Shown piece after piece: positions 23,581 to 35,780 of a stretch of 64,000 nucleotides of DNA (positions are counted from its first letter, which is position 1; the number at the start of each line of letters is the position of its first letter). A program made the position numbers and the translations under genes. This DNA comes from Paraphysomonas bandaiensis (lineage: Eukaryota > Chrysophyceae), in NCBI GenBank assembly GCA_965644295.1, contig CBFFRP010000244.1, positions 1 to 64,000 on the forward strand. The letters run 5' to 3'. The notes under the pieces are model-generated. The model was not told where the DNA came from. It worked only from the letters and a program-made list of their open reading frames with translations, and did no database searches.

Positions 23581-24625
23581 TCACAACAAATCAGCATCAT
23601 CGCGAGAATTTGCATCCGAAGTAGGTGGTGCCGCGCTTTCCTTGTATGCCCTTATCACATCTCCACAGTTAGCGTCACTCGGTAGGTCTGTAAACCCAAG
23701 TATTTTCCATGAAACAAGGGCCCACACAACATTTGTCCAAGTAGAGAACAGCATATAACACATCGGTACCACCGCGGCTTCTCCTACATCGTCCTTGTCA
23801 AAACTAATTGCAATGATCGCCAGTGCTAACACAGCGTTCTGGACAGAAGTCTCAACACTAACCGCCACACATGACGGCTTGCGTAATCCAGCAAGGCACG
23901 AAAGGCCAAACCCAAAGAAAATACCACAGAAAACTTGTATAAAAGCAGCACCATATATTGCACCTGGGGCTGCATATATTGGCGTGTCTGATTTTGAGTT
24001 AGCAATCATGGATGATATCACGGTACCGACACCACCAATTGTGCCTAATTTTCCAACTACCTTTAGTGCTGTCTCACCCTTGCTGCCAGCAGTAGCTGCC
24101 CATTTTTTGATCGATATCCCACCACCCAAGCCAGCAACCACTAACAGTGCAGAGGCAACGATACCGATGTAATCAAGACTGACGTCATTCGATAGCCCTG
24201 TTACATTTACGTAGATGTAGACGTTCAGGGGCATCATAACGATTGCACCGAAAGAAGAAGCTGTCGTCATGGCAACGCTCAGGTCGATGTCAGCTCGACT
24301 AAGGAAGCAAATGATGTTAGACATGGCCCCACCAGGGCAACAACCAAGCAACACTAATGCAATGCGATGTATGTTCTTCAGTCCAAAAGCACCAGATACG
24401 GAGTACGCCTGCGGATATAGTTGTAATATAATGATAAGTTACGTAAAGGAGAATCATAGCCAGACTTACCAGGGGGGGCATCAGTATAAATTGACATATC
24501 ACTCCAATAACAATACCTTTCGGTTTCTTAAATTTCTCTTGAAAGCGTTCAACATTAACAGCAATGCCCAAACCGAGCATCAGTAGCAGGAGAAAGATCA
24601 AGTTCACAATGCTCACGATATCCAT
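23581..24625 (-). CDS. SLC10/BASS-family sodium-coupled organic acid transporter
   Basis: A multi-pass membrane carrier of the bile acid:sodium symporter (SBF) family. Two exons on the minus strand (24625-24470, 24408-23581) give about 327 aa, a usual length. The N-terminal helix pair (NLIFLLLLMLGLGIAV...KGIVIGVICQFILMPPL) is followed by the family signature LVLLGCCPGGAMSNIICFLS. The C-terminal half contains SVETSVQNAVLALAII, the second conserved SBF motif. The 61-bp intron has a canonical GTAAGT donor. The transported substrate cannot be read from sequence. The family includes bile acid carriers in animals and pyruvate or 2-keto acid carriers in plastids. Membrane location unknown. Confidence 0.88.
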
Positions 24626-25039
24626 ATTCAATAAGAGATAAATCGAACCTAACTCAAATTACTGTAACTACTATCTGGTTACGGTGTATATCCTGTTATC
24701 AATCCATGTATTATATAACGTTTGTGAAGTGGCTTTCGTTGCAATCCTGTGACAGCACAGCTCGAGCTCTCTCTGCTCTCCTGGCTCTGCTCTACTCTGC
24801 TCGAATGCATCCAAGTCTGTCAACTGTTTTTGGTGGAATACAGCAAATACAGCAAATACAGCCCTCACAAACAGTGTAGATATCTCTGAGTTGCATCCAG
24901 CAGAAGGAGTACCTGTGTTCGAGTACATAGGTACACATGAAATGTCGAGAGGTACACAGGCAGAGAGGATGTAGCGGTCATACATATAGAGGGCCGGGGC
25001 AGGCATATTAACCAGTCTACTGCTCCGTCACTGCTGATA
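24626..25039. promoter_or_regulatory. Divergent intergenic region between SLC10-like and LYR genes
   Basis: 414 bp between two outward-facing start codons, the shortest such interval in the window. Probably a bidirectional promoter. It includes a short 'agcaaatacagcaaatacag' duplication near 24841. Confidence 0.45.
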
Positions 25040-25444
25040 ATGAGAGTAAATCCAGTCCGAATTGAGGCAATCAGACTGTATCGTGATATATTGCGTGCAA
25101 GTAAGTTGTTCACATGGAGGAACCCCAATGGAGAGATATGGTAGGAGGGCCTGGGCCTGTCTGTACATGCTGGTGGATCATGACTCACTTGTCTTGTAGG
25201 GGGGAGGTGCTCAAGGCTAATGCACGACACGAGTTTGAGCAAGCAAGATATGAGTCAGATCCTGAGGTAGTGACCCGTCTGCTTGTCGTTGGTCGAGATT
25301 CTCTCAATAAAACTATGGAGAAGGTGCGTAAAGGTGCACTTCAGTCCCAGTCGATTTATTTTCTGTTAGGTTGCTGCAAAGTCATCTGAAATTCAACAAC
25401 AACCTAACGGCACACCCGGCAGTCCCCCAAACAAGTGGAATTGA
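25040..25444 (+). CDS. LYR-motif (Complex1_LYR) mitochondrial protein
   Basis: A small helical protein of the LYRM family, which bind mitochondrial acyl carrier protein and help assemble Fe-S proteins or respiratory complexes. Three exons (25040-25140, 25200-25323, 25370-25444) give 99 aa, typical of the family. The signature AIRLYRDILRAS holds the L-Y-R tripeptide. It is followed by FTWRNPNGEIW and by the helix EFEQARYESDPEVVTRLLVV with the family's downstream conserved residues. Introns are 59 and 46 bp. The NPNGEIW segment differs from ISD11/LYRM4. I cannot name the orthologue. Confidence 0.85.
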
Positions 25445-26146
25445 GTTATTTATTTCAGCTGTTTATAGTCTCGTAGTACATATTGTTAATTATATTTTTA
25501 GAGTGATATATATAAGCTTACTAGTAATACACACCTTTTTATACAGAAAAATTATTCTTTTGGGAACGTTTTGTCACCCATCGCAATGTTCATGGCTAAT
25601 ATATTGTGTGTTGTGAGAGTCAATGGTAAATATTGATGTATATTCGGGTTTATATATAGTGAGTATAGTGCAATATTATCCACCATTCACTACATAGCGC
25701 GACATTCACCAGTTGATTAAACACTACTATTATCGCCATAGAATGATAGGAACACACTCTTTCTAGTATTCACACTAAACAATAATACGGAAATTATTAG
25801 AGATTAGAGCTACTGACAGCTTCTACAGTAATTTGTCACGAAGAATACTGTCAGGTACGTTTATGCACGACGTATACAGAACTGTACTCCTGTGGTAAAA
25901 GTCGTGTAGACTAGGGTTAGTGGTCTATACATATCTATATTGAAAGTCTTATTATTTAGCAATAGGCGTTAAAAACCTGCACCAGTATAGTGGCTAGTTG
26001 AATGCTAGACATACTTGTTAGACCTCTACGCATAACTAATCAGCACAAATTCCATTATCCTACTGTTTAGCGCTACAGTAGTCTATACATATCTCACTAC
26101 TTTCTATTTAGAAGAAGCACTTGTGAAAGGGTAAGTATAACTAACA
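25445..26146. other. Intergenic region; contains an element end of family B
   Basis: No gene. At about 25943-25990 lies 'gtcttattatttagcaatag', which is also found at 32335, 50984 and (inverted) 52429. It is probably the terminus of a dispersed inverted-repeat element. Confidence 0.55.
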
Positions 26147-27849
26147 GGGCCTGGTAACCATTGTTGAGCTCTGCAATATGATGTGATATATATTGTGCAA
26201 TTTAAGTGAGTTAATAGTGTGCAATAGGTGAAGTCATCTCATAGGTGATTATAGTTACAAAGGAATTAAATTCATTTACTGATATGTGACTATATAAGAT
26301 ATAGGAGTGACTGGAGAACATATGATAAACAGATGTTGCTGAGAACAGATGATTCATCAGATGTTACATGAATATATAGTGAAGTGTTCAGATTCATAAT
26401 TATAATTTATTACTTGAAAGCGCATTGTGTTAAACAAAACAAGTTTAAGGTTTACGTGTAGAGCATGTTCAATTCTAACAACCATTAATGCCGGGACATG
26501 TTGCGTTAATAGCCATAATAATTGCCGGTACTTGATATATGCTATAAAGAATTAAGCGTTTTAGATATCGTATCTCCTCACTATTTTCCGAAGCAACTCA
26601 AGATCATGAAACTCTACAGCTACTTTGTGGAATGTTTGCGCATTATCAGCGGTAAACTTAATGCTATATGTATTAAAATAGTTTCGTGAGCAGCAACATA
26701 CTCGACACATGAAGTTCCTGATTCGTGGTGTTAGCAATTAACACTTTTATTGTTTACTGTACGGGTAAAGTAGTAATAGGTTACAATACAACAATTATAA
26801 CGGCATAAGCGACTGAAATTATCATATAATTTACCCTCCATCAACCCACACTATGATACACTTCTTGCAAGTTCCATACTGTTATTTACTTTTTCTCCAT
26901 CATATCGAATCAAGAAACAAATAACTCTATGACGAAGTAGTTATAGCTATCACACTTTATTTATCATGCTATTTGAAAAATAGCTTCCTTCAATACTGAA
27001 AAGAGGCCATTGACCTCAACCGTGCCCAAAACTACTATAAAAGGCGCCATACATGCGTGATTTTGGCGATAATATGAACTCGATAAAGCTCTGGGAAATG
27101 AACGTCACGGGGACGATTTATTCAGTTATATATAATAATAATAGTATCTCCTGCTGCAAGGAGCTTATTTCGGTGGCTAAAAGAGAGCAAGACTTAATAC
27201 CCATATGAGTTCAACTAACGCAGCTTTTGCTTCATATCGAAGCATAAGCTAATGAGTCGCGCAAGATTGATTATGACACTTGAGCGACGAAAATTGAATC
27301 GAGAATCGTTGCTCTTTCTACGAGCCAATTACATGTTGTGAGATGCGGCTACACTCCATGAAACCTCTTGCAAGAAGATGTGCCAATGAAGAGCGAGGAG
27401 AATGATGATGTGTAGTTACGATTCGCAGTTTGGTATTGCCTCATATTGACAGCGTAACTAATCACTGCGTGCGGCCCTCTAGTGGGCGCTGCTGAGTGCT
27501 GCGACAGCGCACATATACCTATGTACGCATTGTATAGTTCAGCGGTTCCCCACCCGGGTTCTAACTGCGTATTCAGCGCTGAATACCGTGTGATAATGAT
27601 GTAGCTAGTTGGGTTTAGTAGGTAGCTTGCAAATAACGTATGGGACTTAAGCAAGTATTAGTTAGGTACCCACCCAACCCCCACCCGGATCTACCTAAGT
27701 ACGCGCTTAGAACGGGGCAGATATTTAACTTAATCAAAGTAAAGGGAGACCACATAATCTACTATCTATTATGAGCAATATTATCTAGTTCGGCCATTTT
27801 AATTGCCGGGACCTCGTACAAATAATGGCTATTAATGGTTACCAGGCCC
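26147..27849. mobile_element. Inverted-terminal-repeat element (family A), about 1.7 kb, no transposase
   Basis: The ends GGGCCTGGTAACCATT (26147-26162) and its exact reverse complement AATGGTTACCAGGCCC (27834-27849) make a 16-bp perfect terminal inverted repeat. The inner part of each end continues with a CCGG(G)-containing stretch. No reading frame suggests a transposase, so the element is non-autonomous. A related copy lies at 62223-63175 (shared blocks around 26530-26850 and 62310-62700), and fragments lie near 7287, 50483 and 51877. A solo LTR is nested just inside the left end. I did not find a convincing target-site duplication. Confidence 0.75.
26162..26480 (-). mobile_element. Solo copia LTR nested in the family A element
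   Basis: This stretch starts TGTTGAG and ends CTAACA. It aligns throughout with the reverse complement of the 352-bp LTRs at 39999 and 43829, with many substitutions and small deletions. It is flanked by a 5-bp duplication ACCAT (26157-26161 and 26481-26485). That matches the 5-bp target duplication of the full-length element and shows insertion into the left end of the family A element. No internal domain remains, so it arose by LTR-LTR recombination. Confidence 0.85.
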
Positions 27850-27988
27850 AGATAAATAAGGACTGACAATATTAACCTTTACACACATACACTCCGCTCA
27901 CATCGTTATGTTGAATTACTGTTCACGACTAGAATTCATAACCTACAAATTTAAAAAAGTATAATAAATTTTATATTACAATATAATA

Positions 27989-30900
27989 TCATTTTAAGGC
28001 GGTGCGCGGATCACTAGTATCTACTTTGCCAGTGCGAAAAGATTCATATATTTTACTGTACTTATAGAAATCTGCAGCAGATAGTGACGGTTCCATACAG
28101 TTGAGAGCCTGTAATAAGTTTTCAGATGTCACAACGACATCTGATATCTGTGGATGATTAGTACCAGAACTTTTTTTGCAATGTCTAGCAGCTGCTATAC
28201 AAGCGGTGGTTGCAATCCCATGAACATCCGCGCCAGTGCAATGCTCCAGCTTGGCATGTGTTGCTATTCTTTCAATTGTTGCTTCCACATCATTCTCGAG
28301 GCGAATATCATTCAACGCGGCTCTCAGTATAAATTTTCGCTCTTCAACTCCAGGAAATCCCACATATGCATGCGATTCAATGCGTCCAGGGCGTATCAAC
28401 GCCGGGTCAACCATATCGGGTCTCGATGTCGCAGCCATAACGTAAACTTGCCCTCCGCTCCCATCGGCCTTCCCCATAGTATTTTCTACACCATCAAGGT
28501 ACGTTAAGAGCTGGTTCACAACTCGATCGGTTACTCCTGTAGTATCCTGTCCCCGCCTAGCACCGAGAGCTTCAAACTCGTCAAAGAATATCAAGCACGG
28601 TCGACCCATACTTCTTGCACGGTCAAACAGATTCCGCACTGCCTTCTCACTGGCTCCAATGTACTTATCGATAAGCTCCGGGCCTCTTACGGGAATGAAA
28701 AACAATCCACACTCGTTTCCAGCAGCCTGGGCAAGCATCGTTTTCCTGTTATGCCAATAAATTACTCATGAATATACAGAAGAACCAACGCACCCACAGC
28801 CTGGTGGTCCATAGAGGAGTACCCCACGTGACATTCGCACAGGGCAGTTAGCGAATAATTTCTTAAACATCACGGGTCGCTGAAATGTATCCAGCAGAAT
28901 TTTTTTCGCGTTTTCATACCCACCAATCATATTGAACATTATACTCCTATCATACGTACCCACTTCCAGGTCTTTCGCTGCAGTAGCCAGAAACATTTTA
29001 CTGGCATGCTCAATCTCACCTACACTAACACTATTCTTTGTGGGTAATGGTGTCGGCATCTCTCTGCCATGTTGGTGAACAGTAAATGGCCGCCTGTGTG
29101 CGAGAGTTACTACGCGTCTAGCAAGTCCCCAAATATCTCCTGGACGATATCCCTCCATGATTCTTCCCAGGAGAGATAATTCACGACGACGGCTAGCTTT
29201 GTCCTCCGCTTCAGATGCCAAAAACAGAGGTAAACCCAGCTTCTCCAGTGCATAACACAATATTTCAATTTGTGAATCGACTAATAAAGTAGTCGTAAGA
29301 GGAACAATTTTCCTACCAATCGATAGCAACGTCAGTAGACGAGCATTTACTTCGTCAGTCCGAGGGGCTGTGGCTACAACATATACACTCTTATAGACGG
29401 TCGACGCAACTATTCTGTGGGCTGCATATGCAAGTCCTCGCCCTCCAGAGCAGATTCCATATTTACAGGGCATTTCACAGGCTGTTTGCTCACTTGCAAT
29501 TGATCGGAAAAGGTCAGAATGAAACATTTGTCCCTCTAAGTTACACTTTGACGACGCTTCTTCATGTACACAGTCACAGACTGGGGGCGATTGAGCAAGT
29601 ATAGCGTAAAAGCGCTCCGCTTGACTGGTGCCAAAATCATTGTTGTGTCTAGTATTTTTGATTAACTGCGTCATATGGTCCGATATTTTTTCATATCGTG
29701 CCCGCATGCTCGAGTCAAGTGGAGAATCCGATGTTTCGTAGGTTGAGGGACATATTTTATGCAAGTCATCAATGCATACTATGCTCGGTGCACGACTGTA
29801 GGCCTCGTCGAAGGCTGCGGACAGCATGTCGCAAACTCTCTCAGTTTTCATTGTGTGGACGTTATCGCTCCTCACAGTCACAACATGCACAAGTGTTCGT
29901 AGCGAAGACGCGAAGTGATTGCACAATCCCCGCGACAGGGTGGTCTTTCCACATCCTGGTGGCCCTACAATTATAGATCCCACTGGAGACCGAATTGCCC
30001 CCATCTGCGATGGAGATACGATACGCTGAAATACTGCTTGTGGGAGAAAGCTAATCATTGTGTCCGAAAGCAAATCATCGATGGCTTCGTCGCAGCCACG
30101 CATCTCGGTCAATGGAATGGAAACAGGTTCGGAGGGCAGTGGTAGTAGTGCGCTGCCTGTGGTCGCATTGGTTGTATGCCAGCGATGGTACGTATCCGAT
30201 AGTACATTGGCAGTTAAGAGCCAATTCGAGTGGGGTGAACTAGCTTTACCCTCTGTTCCTTCGCGTAATCCTTCTAGCGCCAATGTTATACTCTCGCAAC
30301 ATTCATCAACGAATGCAATGAATTCACTATCGCTGTCAAGCAAAGTGTACATATGCGGCCTGGCTACTTCAGATGCGCTGCATTCACAACTCACAACATA
30401 ATAAGAACATAAAACTCCTACATACCTTTCTGGTACACCAGACGTCGTCTTCTGAAAGCTTACGAGTAGTGTTAGGTTAGAGTTAGGCAAATGTGATTGT
30501 GAAGGGAGTGTTATCAGCAATTCTGCAGGTAGAAAAACTGGGCCGAGTGGGCGGCAACAATCGCGCAGAGATATCATCTTGTCTTTGAACCTCCGACATA
30601 CGGTCGAACTGTCCACATCTAAAGATGATTTGATGTCAACCGAAATGTTTCGTTCCTCCCCTAACACATTCCACTCCACACAGCGTACCGTTACTGCTGC
30701 TGGCCTCACTGGGGGATGTTTCAGTGGGTCCAAAAGAGTAAGACGGGCTAACTCCATGTCAGAGAGGTTCAAGGCTCGTCTCAGGTCTGTCGAAACGAGA
30801 ATATGGCCAGGACGGACTCGTGCGCAGGGCACCACCCTCACCACCACAGAGGAAATGAGAGGACGTATGTCCGGTGTACTACTATCAGAACGAGGTGGAG

Positions 30901-32621
30901 CTCCCACTAGCCCTACTGGTTGAAGACAGTCTGCAATAGACATTGCATCCGTAGTACATTGAAGCGTTCCAAGGAAGCACCACCCCTCACCCCCAATCGC
31001 CATGCATTCCCAATGTTTATCCAGAAATCCCGTGTTCCAATTCGAGCGTTGCTCAAGTTGGTGAGTGTATACCATGTAAGTGAAAGCCATTTCTTCGCAC
31101 TCAAGCAGGTACAAAGGGTGTACATAGCAAGTACATATATCCTCAGGGGCAGTCAAAATTTCATCATCTTCACTGGTCGATTCCGATAGAAGAGTGCGCA
31201 TGCCTTCTGACAGGGCATCAGCCGTACAGTCAACACCTTCATTCTCATCTACAAGCTGCTTTCGCACTATATCAGTCCCAAAGTAGCTAGAGTCTTTGCC
31301 GCGAGACCAAACTGGTAACACCCGAAGAAGTTGTTTACTACTCGAATCACATATACGCTCCCTATAAAGTTCTGACTGCCACATTTCTTCTGAGGCAGCC
31401 CCATGGTTGTGATTAGGTGCGGCGGAGTTAACATCCAAAGCATCCTGAGAACTTGATGTGGTTGGACGACCACAGGGAGGACGTATCGAAACGACACTCT
31501 GTGAAGATAACTTTCCAACCGAAGTGGCAGTGCTAAGCACTACCGAAGTCAAAGATTCCTTGTCCTCACTAATTAGTTCTTTAGCACTACTATAAGCGCT
31601 ATGCATAATCTCGTAAACCTTTGACCACAAGGATGTTCCATCACTGTCATTTAGTTGGCCAGATGCCAAGTTCCCTGCAAGCTCAGGCACATCACCACTC
31701 GAGCCTGTAGCCTCACCATCGGAGACATCATCGGCATTTAACAAATTATTACCGGAAGAAATGCTTATAACTCGCAGGTTAACACTCTGTGATGATGTCA
31801 CCCGAACACACACCATCTGCGAACAGTACACCACGGATAACTGCAGTAGCAATACAGTTATAAAATGCATTCCTGCGCACAATCTAGCCCACCTGTCTGA
31901 GGATATTACTCTCAAGAAATGCTCTATGTGAGCAAATTGTATGCCAGTCAATATCATTGACAGGCTCCATGGTGATTTCTTTTGAATGAAATAAGTTGTC
32001 GATACGATGCATCTCCAAACTAAAAACTTGGGGGTTCTCAGAATTGACATAAGATTGACCGACCTGTAGGAATGAGGTGAAATATAGACGCAATCACCCT
32101 ATTACCCTTACAAGATTTAGCGAAGTGTACTGTCGGGGCAACTCGATGCAAGATCTGAGCAGCATAACGGTTACTGAAACATCATGAGAAGGCACAGCAT
32201 ACGCACTTGTCTCTGGCTATCCCTCCACTCCACGACACTATCACCGACCTCCCTGTAACCGGATCTGTGAAAAGAAACACCGCAAAGTCCTGAATACAAC
32301 ACAATCAGAGGAAAAAGTCCAGCAAAGGTGAATGTGAAAGTCTGATTATTAGCAGTAGGCGTCAAGAATAGACACCAGATAAGTAGCTAGATGACGCAGA
32401 GAGAAGGCGTGTGTGAATTAGAGATAAACATAAATATTGAGAATTGTGTATATCAGGGTGTCTATGTGTGTATATGTGTATGAGGGTGTGTATGTGTGTA
32501 TCAGGGTGTGTATGTGTGTATGCGTGTATGTTACCTGTAGACTGAGCTCCCTCAACAGCGACACAGGGAGGAGACAATCACATTTGTCTGAAGCCACAAG
32601 TCGCACTGATACATGAGGCAT
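27989..32621 (-). CDS. PEX1: Peroxisome biogenesis AAA ATPase PEX1
   Basis: With PEX6 it forms the hexameric motor that extracts the PEX5 receptor from the peroxisomal membrane. Six exons on the minus strand (32621-32535, 32289-32207, 32154-32112, 32063-31893, 31840-28794, 28745-27989) sum to 4188 nt, 1395 aa (human PEX1: 1283). The N-terminal double-psi barrel is split over small exons: VRLVASDKCDCLLPVSLLRE, VIVSWSGG, then EITMEPVNDIDWHTICSHRA, a Cdc48-N-like match. D1 has Walker A GPPGCGKTT (about residue 754) and Walker B-like IVCIDDL. D2 has Walker A GPPGCGKT split by an intron (about 1138), Walker B CLIFFDEFE and the PEX1 hallmark DTTGVTDRVVNQLLTYLDGV. Intron 1 (245 bp) holds a GTGTATG minisatellite and a family B repeat end. 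PEX6 and CDC48 are excluded by the D2 signature. Confidence 0.95.
32290..32534. repeat. Repeat-bearing first intron of PEX1
   Basis: The largest intron in the gene (245 bp). It carries a degenerate minisatellite of 'gtgtgtatgtgtgtatcagg'-like units (about 32440-32530) and, at 32333-32366, a copy of the family B element end (gtctgattattagcagtagg). The remaining PEX1 introns are 48-52 bp, so repeat insertion appears to have enlarged this one. Confidence 0.75.
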
Positions 32622-33087
32622 CTCACTCCTTAATCAGCAAATGTGCCTCCTGCTGTGTATATACATATATGGAACTATGGCCACAGGCTGCAGCATTGAT
32701 GTACACATCTTGTGTATACGAATACCGGTATACACTGTATTAATAACTTCATAAACTACACTTCGAGTACAGGCGTATACATTTCTGTACTGTATTCGTT
32801 GTAGTCCGCCTGTATATTGGATCCATCGAAGTTTTGGAAAGCTTCGAATATTTGCATCAAAAAAAGACATCAAGTGAGGCGCGGCCGTTCGGAACACATT
32901 CCATACCACTCATTTGTGTCTCTTCAAGATATTGCGTATCTTCAATGGGCGAAGTGGTGTGATAGGTGAAATATTAGTTTTGAATGGATTTCACTTTTTG
33001 ATTTGCTCGCAACACACGCAGAGGGGCGGATACATTTATTGGAAGGATGCTGTTGGAGGGGTGAATTATCCACACTAATATATCGAC
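32622..33087. promoter_or_regulatory. Divergent intergenic region between PEX1 and the bromodomain gene
   Basis: 466 bp between two outward-facing start codons; probable bidirectional promoter. No strong motif recognised. Confidence 0.45.
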
Positions 33088-35780
33088 ATGGATGTCGATA
33101 GAGTAGGATCTGAGGGTAGATTATCACCCTCAAGTACCTCTGAGGTTGCGGGTGATAGTGTAGAGCTGTCATCTGCATCGAAAGGGTACGTAGCTGTCAT
33201 TAGAAAGATACGATTTTTTGAATTTTTTGTGTGCCCTATTAATGCTTCTCTTCGTATTCGTGTTTGATAAGTATTAATTTCAGAAGCACTCCTTCGTCTC
33301 CTTCTAATGGAAGAGTGCAGGGAGATGCAAAGGTAGTGAGTGATATCTTGTTGATCTTATATATCTTATTGACTATTGTGTCGGTTTTTTTCCTGCAACC
33401 GTTCAACGTACAGTCACTCAGAATAGACGTTAGGAATGAAACCACACCTGTTGCATCTGAATCTCAGAGCTCTGCTACTTGGCCCTCGCTACGTGGCCGA
33501 TACTTTATTGAGAATGATAGTGTATTGTGCCGTGGGGTGTGGGCGATGACCGATAGCGCACATGGCATCCCAGGACAGACAAGTGATTTTGAGTTTAGAT
33601 TAGTGAGTGCTGATGGAGATCGTACTGATCTTCCAGTAAATGGAAAGTATACCGGTTGGTTCATGCTGAAGCAAACGCAAAATAATTCCATCAGGATAGA
33701 AGACAAAGAGATGAATATCCAGTTTGTCAAAAAGGAGGGCAGTGATGAGTATGATATTACTGGTGATGGTGTAAACAAGTTTGGGAAGTTCAACCTTAGA
33801 GGAACTCTAGCAGCGGATAATATGGTCCACCTATTCAAGATATACGTCCCGAAGAAGGGAGCCGCGACACCGAGAGGTGCCAGACCTGTGAGCACTCGCA
33901 GTAGCGTAGGTAGTTCTTCCCGTCAAGCCCGTCCTGCTTTATCAGCAGTCGCCGCCTCTCCCCGCGAGTCATCTACGCGGAAGAGACGGCCCTCGGTTGT
34001 AGTTCAGGAAGCCACCTTAACTCGTGATCCACCTGCACCAGTGCCCGCACCTGTACCTGTCCCACCTGTAAAGAGACAATCATCAACTAGCCTACCCTCT
34101 CGACCCTCCCGTCCCCCTGCATTTGTAAGTAAATGTAGAGATGTTCTCAAGGAAATGTCAAAACAGCATCTCGGAATATATTTTAATGAGCCAGTAGACC
34201 ACGTGAAACTTGGTATCCCGGACTACCCCACCATCATCAAAGAACCGATGGACTTCAGCACAATTGCCACCAACCTTGAACAAAATGTATATTCAAGCCA
34301 TGAGGAGTTTGCCGAGCACATGCGACTAGTGTTTCGGAATGCCATCACGTACAATGTTCGGCGGGATAATCCTGTACACATTGCTGCTCGAGAAATGTCT
34401 GACATGTTTGAGGAGCGCTATCGCGTAATGGTGTCTCAGCTAGGCTCCTATGCCCTTCCCACTGAGTATGAAGTTGGCTTGTCAGGATCATTGAACAAGA
34501 AAGGCAAGGGGAAAAAAGGTAGGGCTTCTACTGGTGGCCCAAGGGCTGTGGAGCCCGTTTCTGCGGCTATGGCGCTAGATAGTAGTATGCAGACAATGCG
34601 TATGATGCAGCAAAGAATGCAAGAAATGGAGGAGGAAATAAATAACCTTCGTGCGGCAGTTAGACAGTCTGATATTCGTGCAACATTAGGGCAGCAAATG
34701 TATGTCGTGTCATCGCTATTGTATCGTTGTCTGATTTGTTATTAGGGCTGCAGCTCAGGTGCCCCTCTCCTACGAGGAGAAGAAAATCCTCATCGCCAAT
34801 ATCGCTAAACTAGATGGCGATCAGATGACTTCAGTAGTGGATATTATCCAGTCGGCCATGCCTCACACGGCGTGTGGAGATGGTGATGAGGTAGAGATAC
34901 CTCTGGATGAGCTCGATACCTACACACTGCGGCAGTTGCAGGAATATGTGCAGGTACTAAGTGATAGAGTTGTTGATGCTAGTTGTCATTAGGGATCTCA
35001 AACAGACTGCCTATGTGTGGCTATATACTCTGCCTTTCTACTTGCTAATCAGTGTGTGCAGTCTGTGTTCAGCTCCAAGTCACGGAAGCGTGCTTCTTCA
35101 GCTTCGGCCACATCTCGGAGTGGAGCTGCCCCAAAGCGTTCTCGCGCAAGTAGTTCTACTCTCCCGACGTCTATGCCATCCCCAGAAGTTACAGCAGCTC
35201 CGCAGTCGTCGTTCTTCGCTGATGCACCAACTGCAGACTACGCGGAAAAGGATAGTGTAACTCAGCAGTCGTCTCTAATGGATGATAGCAGTAGTAGACG
35301 ACGCAGTAACTCCTTGGACCTTTTTCCTGACTCAGCTGTTGGAGAAGACACTGAAGGATATACTGCTTGGGCTAGTGATTCCCTTGTGAATGAGGATCAA
35401 GAACAAAAAAGTGTGGGACAGGGTGGGACTTGGGGAGGTGCAGTGGAGGAGAGGAACGACCAGTTACAGAGAGATGCCACCCTTAAGGCTGAGGTATGTT
35501 GTCGACATATTGTTTTCAACGTGTGAGTAACACGTCGTGTCGATATTAGTCTGAAAAGCTGAATGAGTTGCGAGCTAAGGCCGAAGCCCAAAGAGTAGAT
35601 GCCTTGAAAGAAGCGATGCAGCGTCAGAATTCTGCTACGTCGAAGGAGATAGATGATAGAAACCTGCAACTTGAGCGACTAAGAAATGAGGAAAGAGCTA
35701 GAAGAGAAAGTATGGAACCCACTGTGGAGCTGAACGATGCACACTCGGCTCTCTTTGATCATGAGTCATTTGGCTTATAA
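33088..35780 (+). CDS. BET-type bromodomain protein (bromodomain plus ET domain)
   Basis: Likely reads acetylated histones and recruits transcription or chromatin factors in the nucleus. Six exons (33088-33185, 33284-33332, 33414-34699, 34746-34953, 35062-35493, 35550-35780) sum to 2304 nt, 767 aa. A beta-rich region (about residues 70-190, with VCRGVW-like and DGVNKFGKFNLRGTL motifs) precedes a Pro/Ser-rich linker. Then comes a single bromodomain (ILKEMSKQ-like start, YFNEPVDHVKLGIPDYPTII, MDFSTIATNL, ITYNVRRDNPVH, where the usual Asn is the N of TYN). The ET domain follows (PLSYEEKKILIANIAKLDGD...EIPLDELDTYTLRQLQEYV). The tail is Ser-rich, then a charged coiled coil. Intron 33333-33413 has length divisible by three without a stop. 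If retained it would encode a hydrophobic stretch unlikely in a nuclear protein. Confidence 0.88.

Noticed and set aside
33333-33413. Transmembrane segment in the bromodomain protein
   Set aside because: The hydrophobic stretch is translated from an 81-bp intron (GTAGTGAG...GTACAG) of length divisible by three. A membrane helix does not fit a nuclear BET protein.
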